Assembly (NCBI GenBank): GCA_017622135.1
Contig: JAGARR010000046.1
Location: 62,001 to 126,000 of the forward strand
DNA length: 64,000 bases
DNA from: Spirochaetaceae bacterium
GTDB taxonomy: Bacteria; Spirochaetota; Spirochaetia; Treponematales; Treponemataceae
Direction of reading: 5' to 3'
Below are positions 33,665-42,666 of this stretch, piece by piece. The notes below the pieces were generated by a model that was not told the origin of the DNA, did not search any database, and saw only the letters and a program-made list of their open reading frames with translations. Every line of letters starts with the position of its first letter. The stretch's first letter is position 1. The position numbers and the translations under genes were made by a program.

Positions 33665-35741
33665 CGTCTATTCCTCCCAGTGACTCCAACTTGATATCGT
33701 TCGTTATTTCAGCAGATGAAAGCACCACGATTCCCGGCAACTCCCGCTCGATGCTGCTCTTTACCAGCCTTCGCACTGTTTCGGGACAGAGAATCACTGG
33801 GAAGCTATAACCTTGGTTGCGGGCGGTGGCGATGGCTGTACTCACAGCAGAAATCCACTTGCGGTGAGTAACAGGGTCAAGCATGGCAACGGGACCGTCC
33901 ACCGTGTCTGTCTTGCTTTCCAGCAAGGTTTCCAAGAAGGTCTGAGAAACGGTGAGTACGTGAAGCACTCCATGGGGATCTGCGTACTGAAGACAAATCT
34001 GGCGGCCAAGGGTCTGGCGGACGCGCTCCACCAGCACGTCGGTCTTTTTGGTGACTCCACCAAAGTCCGCCAGAGTTTCCAGGATGGCCACCATACTGCG
34101 GATGGACACCTGCTCCCGAAGGAGTCCCTGGAGAACCTTGACAATCTCTCCAATCTTGAAGTTCTGCATGACCTCTTCCACAACAGCAGGATAATCCTTT
34201 CTGAGGGAGTCGATGAGGACCTGCACTTCCTGACGGCCGAGAATCTCGTCTGCCCGCCGCTTGATGATTTCTGTCAGATGGGTGGCAATCATGGTGGGCG
34301 GGTCAACGACAGCGTAACCAGCCCGCTCTGCACGGTCCCGGTTTTCCTGGGCAACCCACACGGCGGGCAAGCCAAAGGCGGGCTCCTGAGTCTTCTCTCC
34401 AGGCACCTCCTCGGTAACACCACCGGAGTTAATGCACAGGAACCAGCCCATCTTGATGCGGCCACTTCCAGCAGTGACCCCCTTTATCTTGAAGCAGTAC
34501 TCGCTGGAGTCCAGGCGGATATTGTCTGTTATGCGGATGCGGGGAACAATGAGGCCCATGTCCAAGGCCATTTCCCGGCGGATCAACTGGACACGCTCCA
34601 GCAGCTCGGCACCCTTCTCCTTGTCCACCAAGGGAATCAGGGCATATCCCAGCTCCAAGGACAAAGGATCTGGTGGCTGGACCGTACTGGCATCTGCCAC
34701 GGAACCAGCTGCCTGTGGAGAACCAGCCTTTTCAGCCACCTTCCGCTCGATTTCAGCCACCTTCTGCATAGACTGGAGCTTGTAGCCCAAGAAGCACAGG
34801 GCAGCCCCCAGAGGAATCAACACATACCAGGGAAAGCCGGGGAAAATACCGATGAGAGCCATGGTTCCACCAGCCACATAGTAAATCCAGGCGCTCTGGG
34901 AGAATTGTCTGCGCACATCGATGCCGAGGGTCTGGTCGGAGGCGGAGCGAGTGACTATGATACCGGTAGCGAAGGACACCAGCAAGGAAGGCAGCTGGGA
35001 CAAAAGTCCGTCACCGATGGTAAGGGCGGCGTAGGTCTGGATGGCAGTACCGAAGGGCTCGCCCCGCAGCACCATTCCGAAGATGAGTCCCACCACAAGG
35101 TTTATGACGGTGATGAAAATACCCACCTTCACGTTTCCAGAGACAAACTTGGAGGCACCGTCCATGGCACCGTAGAAGTCCGCCTCCCGCTGCACGTCCA
35201 TCTTGCGCTTGCGTGCCTCCTCCTCGGTAATGGCACCAGCATTGTACTCGGCCTCCACGGCGGCCTGCTTCATGGGCATGGCATCCAAGGTAAAGCGGGC
35301 GGCAACCTCGGCAACACGGGAGGCACCCTTGGTGATGACAAAGGCCTGGACGGCAATCAAAATGATAAAGATGACAAAACCGATGAGCAGTCCCTCATCG
35401 CCGGAGGTACCCACCACAAAGCTGGAAAAGGCCTTGACCATCTTGCCGTCGAATTCCAGACCCTCCGCAAGGATGAGGCGGGTGGATGACACGTTGATGC
35501 CAAGACCGAACACGGTGGACACCAACAGCATGGTCGGAAAGGAGGCGAAATCTGTAGCCTTTGGAGTAGAGAGAACAATGAGCAGCATGAGCACGGCAAA
35601 GAGGAGGTTCAGTGCCATCAGGATGTCCAACAGCAGGGTTGGCAGAGGCACAATCAACATCATCACTACAACGATGGCACAGACGGCTATCGTTAGGTCG
35701 GCCGTATTATTGAATAACTTTGTCTTACCGAATGACGGCAT
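33657..35741 (-). CDS. flhA: Flagellar type III export gate protein FlhA
   Basis: 694 aa from ATG 35741 (MPSFGKTKLFNN); a GTG at 35753 is a less likely start because AGAAGG abuts it. N-terminal half has eight membrane helices with the FHIPEP-type block (AGRFTLDAMPMKQ-like: AARFTLDAMPMKQAAV), C-terminal half is the cytosolic nonamer domain that docks chaperone-substrate complexes. Forms the inner-membrane export gate with FlhB, FliP, FliQ and FliR. Confidence 0.96.
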   Translation of the reverse strand: MPSFGKTKLFNNTADLTIAVCAIVVVMMLIVPLPTLLLDILMALNLLFAVLMLLIVLSTPKATDFASFPTMLLVSTVFGLGINVSSTRLILAEGLEFDGKMVKAFSSFVVGTSGDEGLLIGFVIFIILIAVQAFVITKGASRVAEVAARFTLDAMPMKQAAVEAEYNAGAITEEEARKRKMDVQREADFYGAMDGASKFVSGNVKVGIFITVINLVVGLIFGMVLRGEPFGTAIQTYAALTIGDGLLSQLPSLLVSFATGIIVTRSASDQTLGIDVRRQFSQSAWIYYVAGGTMALIGIFPGFPWYVLIPLGAALCFLGYKLQSMQKVAEIERKVAEKAGSPQAAGSVADASTVQPPDPLSLELGYALIPLVDKEKGAELLERVQLIRREMALDMGLIVPRIRITDNIRLDSSEYCFKIKGVTAGSGRIKMGWFLCINSGGVTEEVPGEKTQEPAFGLPAVWVAQENRDRAERAGYAVVDPPTMIATHLTEIIKRRADEILGRQEVQVLIDSLRKDYPAVVEEVMQNFKIGEIVKVLQGLLREQVSIRSMVAILETLADFGGVTKKTDVLVERVRQTLGRQICLQYADPHGVLHVLTVSQTFLETLLESKTDTVDGPVAMLDPVTHRKWISAVSTAIATARNQGYSFPVILCPETVRRLVKSSIERELPGIVVLSSAEITNDIKLESLGGIDVE

Positions 35742-35779
35742 ACTTTTTCCCACCTTCTAACAAAACCGGCTAGCCGGCC

Positions 35780-36910
35780 TTATTTCCCTTTCATATTATA
35801 CACATTAGCAAGAATTACTGCTAGTGCCTGATAGTAGTTTTCCGGTACCATTTCGCCGATTTCCACCTCGGCGTAAAGGGCCCTGGCCAGGGGACGGTTC
35901 TCCACCAGTGGAACCCGGTTCTCCGTGGCAATCTCCCGGATCCTGCGGGCCAGGGAATCCACACCCTTGGCCGTCACCATGGGACCTGCCATGGTGGTGT
36001 TGTCATACTGGATGGCCACCGCATAGTGGGTAGGGTTGGTGATAACCACATCGGACTTGGCCACGGCTGCAGGCATGTTGCGACGGAGCATCTCGTGCAT
36101 GTACTGCCGCAGCTTGCCCTTCACCAAGGGATCTCCCTCGGTCTCCTTGTACTCCTGCTTAACCTCCTGCTTGGTCATCTTCATGGACTCCATGAACTGC
36201 TTGCGCTGGACGATGTAGTCGGGAATGGCGATGATGATGAAGATGATAGCAGTAATGACCAGCAGCTTGGCCGTCATATCCGCAATGTACACCACACCAT
36301 CCCAAAAATTCGTCTGCATCAAAGTCAGCAGCTGGGGAATCTCGCTGCGAATCAACAGATAGGCCGCAATGAAGATCACTGCCACCTTGACGATGGACTT
36401 CACCACATTGAAGGCACCCTCGAAGGAGAAGAGTGTCTTCTTGAAATACTCACCGAATTTTGGCAGTATCTTTGAAATTTTCGGCTCAATTGTCTTTGTA
36501 GTAAAGATAAAGCCCTTGTTTTGTATGACATTGGCTGCAATTGCAGCCACCATGGCCGTGGCGGCGATGGGAAGCACCATGCGCACGATGGCATAGAGGA
36601 ACTCCATCATCAGCTCTCCATCCGCAGGAGAGGCAGTAGTACAGCGCTCCATGTAGAACCTGATTATCTGTACAAACCCTCGCAGAAGCCAGGGAGCCAG
36701 CAATATCAGCGTCAGTACCGGCAGCAGAAGCACCAGACCCCCTGTGAGCTCCTGGCTCTTTGCGATACGGCCTTCCTCCCTGGCCTTTCGCAGCTTGAGG
36801 TCGGAGGGGGCCTCCGTGCGTCCTTCGTCCTCGGCGGAGGCGAACCACTGGAGGTGGATGGGGGGCATGAGACTTTCAGGTGGCCTGCTTGAGGAAGGAA
36901 GCGCCATCAT
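35780..36910 (-). CDS. flhB: Flagellar export switch protein FlhB
   Basis: 376 aa. N-terminal DEGRTEAPSDLKLRKAREEGRIAKSQEL, four membrane helices, and the cytoplasmic autocleavage motif NPTH in VITNPTHYAVAIQYD, which switches export from rod/hook to filament substrates. Overlaps fliR by 4 nt (ATGA type). The start MM at 36910/36907 is uncertain by one codon. Confidence 0.95.
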   Translation of the reverse strand: MMALPSSSRPPESLMPPIHLQWFASAEDEGRTEAPSDLKLRKAREEGRIAKSQELTGGLVLLLPVLTLILLAPWLLRGFVQIIRFYMERCTTASPADGELMMEFLYAIVRMVLPIAATAMVAAIAANVIQNKGFIFTTKTIEPKISKILPKFGEYFKKTLFSFEGAFNVVKSIVKVAVIFIAAYLLIRSEIPQLLTLMQTNFWDGVVYIADMTAKLLVITAIIFIIIAIPDYIVQRKQFMESMKMTKQEVKQEYKETEGDPLVKGKLRQYMHEMLRRNMPAAVAKSDVVITNPTHYAVAIQYDNTTMAGPMVTAKGVDSLARRIREIATENRVPLVENRPLARALYAEVEIGEMVPENYYQALAVILANVYNMKGK

Positions 36911-37722
36911 CCGGCTCCACCTCCCGCAATCTGGGCGAAGAGCTGCCGCAACGTCACAAATGCTCCGTCAAAGAGCCTCACGAACAGGTCGCACATGACA
37001 GGCAGTGAAAGAGCGAGGAACAGGAAGCCCAGCAGCATGGTGAGGGGAATACCTTCTGACAGGAGGTTCATCTGGGGGGCGGCACGGGACAGAAGGCCCA
37101 TAGCCACCGACACCAGGAAGAATGTGCCTGTCAGGGGAAGGGCAATCATCATGGCATTGAAGAACAGGCCGGTGAGCCCCCCCAGCAGCAGCTCCAGGAA
37201 GGCTGTCCGTGTTCCTGCCGCCGCCAGGGACATGGCGTTCATGGACTGGATGCTTCCCACCAGGCCGTGGAGGAACACCTGCTGGAATCCCTTGGTGGTG
37301 AGGAACAGCAGCATGGCAACAAGATTCAGGAACTGCCCCATCAGGGGATTCTCCACCTGAGACAATGCATCGTAGGCCTCGGCGGCGGAAAGCCCCATCT
37401 GAAAGGAGAAGAACTGGCCAGCAGAGCTGAAGGCGGCAAAGAGAATGGTAATGAAAAAACCTGTGATGATGCCGATGAGGGCCTCACCCACCAACAGCAG
37501 CACATACTGGAGGGTGGACACATCATAGATGCTGTCCAGTCCCTCGTAGCCCCCGCCAAAGCTGGTAGGCAGCACGATGAAGGCAACGTAGCCCGCCAAG
37601 GCCACCTTGGCCACCGTAGAGACAGACCGGGTAGAAAACAGGGGGAGGACCATGAACATGGCAAGACAGCGAGCCGCCACCAATAGAAACAGGGGGGCCC
37701 TATCCAAAATCTGCGCCAGCAC
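36907..37722 (-). CDS. fliR: Flagellar export protein FliR
   Basis: 271 aa, six hydrophobic helices; conserved RCLAMFMVLPLFSTRSV at the start, and GLSAAEAYDALSQVENPLMGQFLNL in the middle. Part of the FliPQR export pore. Its start codon abuts the fliQ stop. Confidence 0.93.
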   Translation of the reverse strand: MLAQILDRAPLFLLVAARCLAMFMVLPLFSTRSVSTVAKVALAGYVAFIVLPTSFGGGYEGLDSIYDVSTLQYVLLLVGEALIGIITGFFITILFAAFSSAGQFFSFQMGLSAAEAYDALSQVENPLMGQFLNLVAMLLFLTTKGFQQVFLHGLVGSIQSMNAMSLAAAGTRTAFLELLLGGLTGLFFNAMMIALPLTGTFFLVSVAMGLLSRAAPQMNLLSEGIPLTMLLGFLFLALSLPVMCDLFVRLFDGAFVTLRQLFAQIAGGGAG

Positions 37723-37992
37723 TTACCGCCCCATATCAGAAATCATGTTGAAGAGAGCAACGGTGTATTCCCCCACGGAAGTGAACATCCATCCACCTAA
37801 GAGGGCTATAACTGCAAGAATCACAAAGAACTTTGGGGCAAACGTAAGGGTTTGCTCCTGGATGGAGGTGGTAGCTTGGAAGATTGCCACCACCAGACCG
37901 ATGATCAGGGCGGCACCTAAGACGGGAGCCACCAGCATAAGAATCTGCAGGATACCTTCCTGTAACAGTTCCGTGACATCACCAATTGTCAT
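37723..37992 (-). CDS. fliQ: Flagellar export protein FliQ
   Basis: 89 aa, two membrane helices, with GLVVAIFQATTSIQEQTLTFAPKFF, the conserved FliQ core. GAGGGGG lies before the ATG. In most bacteria fliP precedes fliQ; here the upstream neighbour, 10 nt away, is a DUF4197 lipoprotein. Confidence 0.93.
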   Translation of the reverse strand: MTIGDVTELLQEGILQILMLVAPVLGAALIIGLVVAIFQATTSIQEQTLTFAPKFFVILAVIALLGGWMFTSVGEYTVALFNMISDMGR

Positions 37993-38002
37993 AACGTCCC
38001 CC

Positions 38003-38833
38003 TCAGTTCGTCAGTATGCCCTTGACGGCACCAAACACCTTCCTGATGATGTTTTGTGCATAATCCAAAGGATTATCACGGATTTTCCCCTCCTCTTCCG
38101 CCACCTTTATAAAGACACCGTCCAGCGCCTTTCCGGTTGCATAAGTGGCAAGGTCCACCTCAACTGGCTTCACATCAGTGCCAGTTATACCACCGATAAT
38201 AGCTCCACCGAGGCCACCCCCTCCATTTACAACAGAGTTGTAAGCACCAGTAAGCGTTTCCCAGGCAGAATTGGCGGACACACCCCCAATCAAATCTTTC
38301 TCAAGAACAGCTTTCATCTTTGGCTGATACAACTTCATCAGCTGATTATATGTTTTGTCCTTCAAATAGACGGTGGCCGCATCCCGTTCTCCCTTGACAA
38401 TACCGATGCCATCCTGTACCGTCATACCAGTGATAGCCTCTGAAAAGATGGGCACCACCTCCTTGGCGGCCTCCTCGGCACTGCGGTTCACACTTAAGAC
38501 GACCTTCTCAACCAAATCATCAGACAAATCACCCAACAAATCACCAGCTCCAGATATACTTCTCAAGGTCTTAATGGCACTCTCTACCTCTGGTGGCAGG
38601 GGAATCTTCAATGGTGAACTGTAATAGGCATCAACCTGAGACAACTGCTTCGAGGATGCCTCAGCCCCCACATTCAGAGCGGACTTCATGGCCTCCACAG
38701 CCTCGGACTCGGTAAAGGAGGGACTTGGAGAACCACCACCGCTTGAGCCCAACAGGTCAAGTATGGTGTCACAGGAAAAGAAAAGGAAAGAACTGAGACA
38801 AAGCATAATCAGGAAAGACCTATAAATTTTCAT
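38003..38833 (-). CDS. DUF4197 lipoprotein (copy A)
   Basis: 276 aa. Lipoprotein signal with lipobox LFFSC (Cys21). The DUF4197 body is clear: EAVEAMKSALNVGAEASSKQLS, FSEAITGMTVQDGIGIVKGE, ATVYLKDKTYNQLMKLYQPKM, and the end FIKVAEEEGKIRDNPLDYAQNIIRKVFG. Function unknown; exported and lipid-anchored. A promoter whose -10 ends 7 nt before the ATG gives a leaderless mRNA. The gene runs into fliQ (10-nt gap, no terminator) and therefore probably heads the flagellar transcript. Confidence 0.9.
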   Translation of the reverse strand: MKIYRSFLIMLCLSSFLFFSCDTILDLLGSSGGGSPSPSFTESEAVEAMKSALNVGAEASSKQLSQVDAYYSSPLKIPLPPEVESAIKTLRSISGAGDLLGDLSDDLVEKVVLSVNRSAEEAAKEVVPIFSEAITGMTVQDGIGIVKGERDAATVYLKDKTYNQLMKLYQPKMKAVLEKDLIGGVSANSAWETLTGAYNSVVNGGGGLGGAIIGGITGTDVKPVEVDLATYATGKALDGVFIKVAEEEGKIRDNPLDYAQNIIRKVFGAVKGILTN

Positions 38834-38840
38834 AAATCAC

Positions 38841-38869
38841 AGTATATCGTGAAGAAAATTATTTGACAA
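38841..38869 (-). promoter_or_regulatory. Promoter of DUF4197 copy A (leaderless configuration)
   Basis: Minus strand TTGTCA (38869-38864), 17-nt spacer, TATACT (38846-38841), seven nt, ATG 38833. Same layout and nearly the same spacer as copy B. Confidence 0.75.
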
Positions 38870-38936
38870 GGGAAAGGCAAATCAGGAGGAGCACTGGGCA
38901 GCCGAAAAGACCGTCAGCCGCCCATACCAACCATCC

Positions 38937-39755
38937 CTAGGGAACAAGCCCCTGCTTTACTGCACCGAACACCTTCTTGATCATGGAAGAAGCGTACTCG
39001 AGGGGATTGTCCCGAATCTCCGCTTCCTCCTGGGCAATCTTGGAGAAAAGCCCATCCAAGGCCTTCTCAGTGGCAAAGGTGGCCAAATCAACCTCCACCT
39101 CCGGCATGGGCTCCTCCTTGCCAATGAAGGTGGCAGCCTTGTTCAATGGAGCGCCCACCTTGTTGTAGTTTGTAGTCAGAGTGGTCCAGGCAGAGTTGGC
39201 GGAAATTCCTGCCACCAAAGGCTTGCCCAGAGCTGAGGCTACCTTCGGGCGGTATAAGTCCATCAGCTGGCTGTAGGTCTTTTCCCGCAAATACTCCGTG
39301 GCAGCGTTTTCCCCACCAGTGACGATGGCAATACCATCACTGACGCTCATTCCTGTGATGACGTTGGTAAAAATCGGAACCACCTCCTTGGCAGCCTCCT
39401 CTGCGCTCCGGTTCAACCGTAAGATGACATCGTCCACCAGCTTCTGGCCACCGGGAATCTTTCCTATATTGTCGATCATCACGTCAGCCTCGTCAGGAAG
39501 GAGAATCTTCAAAGCAGCATTTCCAAAATATCCATCGGTAGCGGAAAGCTGGCTCGAGGAGGACTTGATTCCCTCCGTCAGGGCATCTTTCATGGCAGCG
39601 ATGGCCTCCGAATTGGTAAAGGGAGAGCTCCTTGTGCTGGATCCTCCACCACCCATCAAACCGGAAGCAAGGGACCCCAAATCAGTGCTCAAACAAGAAA
39701 CAAAAAGAACGGAACAAATACAGGAAAAAAACAGAGTAGATTTGAAAACTTTCAT
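38937..39755 (-). CDS. DUF4197 lipoprotein (copy B)
   Basis: 272 aa from ATG 39755; the frame continues upstream to 39995 but that part is not conserved with copy A and contains the promoter. Lipobox LFVSC. Same domain pattern as copy A (EAIAAMKDALTEGIKSSSSQLS, ITGMSVSDGIAIVTGGENAA, FSKIAQEEAEIRDNPLEYASSMIKKVFG). A tandem duplication in which the promoter was copied too. Function unknown. Confidence 0.9.
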   Translation of the reverse strand: MKVFKSTLFFSCICSVLFVSCLSTDLGSLASGLMGGGGSSTRSSPFTNSEAIAAMKDALTEGIKSSSSQLSATDGYFGNAALKILLPDEADVMIDNIGKIPGGQKLVDDVILRLNRSAEEAAKEVVPIFTNVITGMSVSDGIAIVTGGENAATEYLREKTYSQLMDLYRPKVASALGKPLVAGISANSAWTTLTTNYNKVGAPLNKAATFIGKEEPMPEVEVDLATFATEKALDGLFSKIAQEEAEIRDNPLEYASSMIKKVFGAVKQGLVP

Positions 39756-39762
39756 ACGTTGC

Positions 39763-39791
39763 AGTATATCCTGAAGAAAACGCTTTGACAA
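39763..39791 (-). promoter_or_regulatory. Promoter of DUF4197 copy B (leaderless configuration)
   Basis: Minus strand TTGTCA (39791-39786), 17-nt spacer, TATACT (39768-39763), seven nt, ATG 39755. Confidence 0.75.
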
Positions 39792-39930
39792 GGGAAGCCT
39801 CAATAAGAAAATAAATGATAAAATCCCCTTGTATTGCCGAACAATTTGCCGATATACTAGTATAGCCTTGTCCTGATCTCCCCGAAGCAAGATTGGGCGG
39901 CAGCAAGAATTGTATTGTATGAGGATGTAA

Positions 39931-40578
39931 ATGGCCAGACGCAGAAGACACAACAATATAGGAAAGACGATAATCCTACTTTTTTTGATCATCATTCTTT
40001 TACTTGCTGGTCTTATATGGTTTGACTATCTCGGCGTAATCCAAGCCAAACAGGTATTTGCTCCGGTCTACCGGCTTTTCGGGCTCCAGACCCAGACCTC
40101 CACCTCAGTCACCAGTTCGGCTCCACTGGAGGCAGACCTGGACAACGACCGGTTCCAAAAGCGGCTGGAGTCCCTGAACCTGCGGCAGGAGGAGCTGGAC
40201 CAGCGGGAGACCGAGCTGGCACAGGCAGAGGCCCTGAACCAGCAGACAGCCCAGGAGCTGGAGGACCGGCGGATAGCACAGGAGGAGCGGGAGACAGCCT
40301 TCAACAACACCGTCACCCAGTATGACGGCCGCCAGCTGAACATTGTCACCAATGTCCAGAACCTGAACAGCATGCCCCCCCAGAATGCGGTGGACATTCT
40401 GGTGGCCATGGAGGACCAGGACGTGATAGACATCCTGCGGATGGCAGACCAGATAGCCCAGGAGGAGGGAGGCACCTCCCTGGCCTCCACCTGGCTCATG
40501 TTCATGCCGGCGGAGCGGGCAGCCCAGATTCAGCGGAAGATGCTGAGCAAGCCCATGGCCACCAGCACTACGGAGTAA
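39931..40578 (+). CDS. FlbB/MotE-like flagellar protein
   Basis: 215 aa. Basic N-terminus, one membrane helix (about 12-31), a strongly charged coiled coil (residues 70-125), and a C-terminal MgtE-N-like domain (LNSMPPQNAVDILVAMEDQDVIDILRMADQIA...FMPAERAAQIQRKML). This order matches MotE and spirochaetal FlbB, the periplasmic collar protein that helps stator assembly. It has its own transcription unit, divergent from DUF4197 copy B; a possible promoter is TTGTAT-18-TATACT (39829-39858). GAGG precedes the ATG. Confidence 0.65.
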   Translation: MARRRRHNNIGKTIILLFLIIILLLAGLIWFDYLGVIQAKQVFAPVYRLFGLQTQTSTSVTSSAPLEADLDNDRFQKRLESLNLRQEELDQRETELAQAEALNQQTAQELEDRRIAQEERETAFNNTVTQYDGRQLNIVTNVQNLNSMPPQNAVDILVAMEDQDVIDILRMADQIAQEEGGTSLASTWLMFMPAERAAQIQRKMLSKPMATSTTE

Positions 40579-40592
40579 AACACTGAAAAAAG

Positions 40593-40646
40593 GGCTGTCT
40601 TAGAGGTTTTCACAACTTCATAAAAGACAGCCTTTTTTTTTTTTTT
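40593..40646 (+). terminator. Terminator of the FlbB-like gene
   Basis: GGCTGTCTT (40593-40601) pairs with AAGACAGCC (40624-40632), followed by 14 Ts. The next 100 bp to the lipoprotein gene are AT-rich with nothing recognisable. Confidence 0.9.
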
Positions 40647-40747
40647 AATCTTTATTTTTTCTGAGGGAAGTTTTTTTCTTTAGCCATTCATATGCCTAAT
40701 AATTTGCTTAATATCATAGCCAATCATCAATGCATCCCGCCCGCCTC

Positions 40748-41692
40748 CTAGAACTCCACCGGGGTGATTTTTACCGGCGGCGTGGGCCCCACAGCTGGCT
40801 CCGGCTCCCCTGCTGCAGCTCGTGCCTTGGCTTGGGCAAGCTTCTCGTGCAGGTGCAGCGGCTCGTCTATGCGGGCGATGCGGGTTCCCCAGCCCCCGGA
40901 CACGGTGCTGCGGGAAAGGGCTGCACGGGGATTGGCGGAGATGCTCTGCTGTGGCGGCAGGTCAAAGACCGTCATGTCCAGCAGGTACTCCTCGTGGCTG
41001 CCACCGGCACTGCGGCTTCCATCGCTCACCTCCACATACCATGCGTCAACGAGAAATTGATGTACATCTGTTTTAGTACAGATAGCCATAGGTTCTGATA
41101 TTGTTTTCCCCGGGAAAATGTTTTGGCAAATCTGAAGGGTTTCTTTTTGACTTACAATGTTCATGTCTAAAGAGTCCCATCCATACCCCCGTGCGAAATC
41201 AGGTCTATCTGAAGATTTATCTGGGATTATTTCTTGTGCCCAGGCAGAAGACACAAGGCATACCTTTCCAGTTTTTGTAGTCGCATATAATGTATAAAAT
41301 CCATTGACCTTTCCCTGCAGCAGCTCATCCCCATAGTACACAAAAATCGGCTCTGCAACCTTGGCAGTGGCAAGCTCCGGCACCTCCTCGTAGATGGGGT
41401 GTGCGGGGTCAAGGTAGCCCTGCTGCGCCACATACTCCGCCGCCCGGATCATCACCTCCTGCTCCGACAGTAAATGTGGAGCAGGCCGTTCAGCGGAAAG
41501 CTCGGCTCCCTCCACCATGTAGGGCTGGATGTGGGAAAGCTTTTCCTCCACGGAAAGAGCCTCCCACCAGGCAAGCCATTTCCCTCCGGCTGCCCCGCCC
41601 GGCTGACCAGATTGGCAGCCAACGGCAAGCACCACCAAAGCCACCACTGATACCACCACCAGAAATCCCATCACGAACCTACGCCGCATCAT
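40748..41692 (-). CDS. Lipoprotein, twin 1
   Basis: 314 aa, lipobox VLAVGC (Cys26) after MMRRRFVMGFLVVVSVVALV. Residues 27-105 (WLAWWEALSVEEKLSHIQ, LLSEQEVMIRAAEY) and the last 45 (ISANPRAALSRS, GTRIARIDEPLHLHEKLAQAKA) are almost identical to twin 2, while the central 150 residues are unrelated in sequence and come from AT-richer DNA. No known domain. SD AGGAGGAAG upstream. Third gene of a unit with the HU/DUF4469 gene and twin 2. Confidence 0.75.
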   Translation of the reverse strand: MMRRRFVMGFLVVVSVVALVVLAVGCQSGQPGGAAGGKWLAWWEALSVEEKLSHIQPYMVEGAELSAERPAPHLLSEQEVMIRAAEYVAQQGYLDPAHPIYEEVPELATAKVAEPIFVYYGDELLQGKVNGFYTLYATTKTGKVCLVSSAWAQEIIPDKSSDRPDFARGYGWDSLDMNIVSQKETLQICQNIFPGKTISEPMAICTKTDVHQFLVDAWYVEVSDGSRSAGGSHEEYLLDMTVFDLPPQQSISANPRAALSRSTVSGGWGTRIARIDEPLHLHEKLAQAKARAAAGEPEPAVGPTPPVKITPVEF

Positions 41693-41724
41693 GCGTCTTC
41701 CTCCTTGCTCCTAACCGCCAAGAC

Positions 41725-42666
41725 CTAGAACTCCACCGGGGTGATTTTTACCGGCGGCGTGGGCCCCACTGCTGGCTCCGGCTCCCCGGCTGCCGCCCGT
41801 GCCTTGGCTTGGGCAAGCTTTTCGTGCAGGTGCAGCGGCTCGTCTATGCGGGCAATGCGGGTTCCCCAGGCAGGGGCACCATGGCTCAGGGCTGATCGTG
41901 GGTTGGCGGAGATGTTCAGCCCCGGCGGCGGACTGACCACCGAGGCACACAGCAGGTATTCGGCGGCAGACTCCCCGGCACTCCGTCCCGCCTCCGTGAC
42001 GGTGGTGTACCAGAAGATATAGGTGTTGCTGTACCGCACCCCCTCCAAATCCCATATCCGCACGGCTTTGGGCTCTGCCACCTGCTGGTGGGGGAATGCC
42101 TCACGGAAAGTTGCCACCGCCTCATTTTTAGTGATGAGGTGGTGTGAGCTACCCCTAGTCAAGAGACCGATACCCATCAATGCCTCCCACTCATCTTCCA
42201 AAACTTGATCTGCCTGAACCGTTGTCGAGGCAAGAACAACACCATTGTCATCAACAACATACGCCTCATATGTACCATAGATTATCCCTTGGCTCAAGAG
42301 ATTTCCATCATACGTAAAAATTGGCTTTGCTACTTTTGCGGCGGCCAGTTGTGGTACCTCCTGATAAATATGGTTTGCCGGATCAAGGTATCCCCTTTTA
42401 GCCAAGGCTTGTGCCGCCCGAATCATCACCTCCTGCTCGGAAAGCAGGTCCGGGGCAGGACGCTCGGCGGACAGCTGGACACCTTCCACCATGTAGGACT
42501 GGATGTGGGAAAGCTTTTCCTCCACGGAAAGAGCCTCCCACCAGGCAAGCCATTTCCCTCCGGCCGCCCCGCCCGGCTGACCAGATTGGCAGCCAACGGC
42601 AAGCACCACCAAAGCCACCACTGATACCACCACCAGAAATCCCATCCCGAACCTACGCCGCATCAT
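41725..42666 (-). CDS. Lipoprotein, twin 2
   Basis: 313 aa with the same signal, N-terminal and C-terminal segments as twin 1 and a different central segment (roughly residues 95-245: VAKPIFTYDGNLLSQGIIYGTYEAYV...). Its ATG overlaps the stop of the DUF4469 reading frame (4 nt) and its stop is 32 nt before twin 1. Function unknown; surface or periplasmic by its lipobox. Confidence 0.75.
   Translation of the reverse strand: MMRRRFGMGFLVVVSVVALVVLAVGCQSGQPGGAAGGKWLAWWEALSVEEKLSHIQSYMVEGVQLSAERPAPDLLSEQEVMIRAAQALAKRGYLDPANHIYQEVPQLAAAKVAKPIFTYDGNLLSQGIIYGTYEAYVVDDNGVVLASTTVQADQVLEDEWEALMGIGLLTRGSSHHLITKNEAVATFREAFPHQQVAEPKAVRIWDLEGVRYSNTYIFWYTTVTEAGRSAGESAAEYLLCASVVSPPPGLNISANPRSALSHGAPAWGTRIARIDEPLHLHEKLAQAKARAAAGEPEPAVGPTPPVKITPVEF

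Noticed and set aside
39756-39995. N-terminal extension of DUF4197 copy B
   Set aside because: Not conserved with copy A, contains the promoter, and would bury the lipoprotein signal peptide.
40647-40747. Minus-strand peptide ending GYDIKQIIRHMNG as a gene remnant
   Set aside because: Too short and without a recognisable family; AT-rich spacer is the simpler reading.
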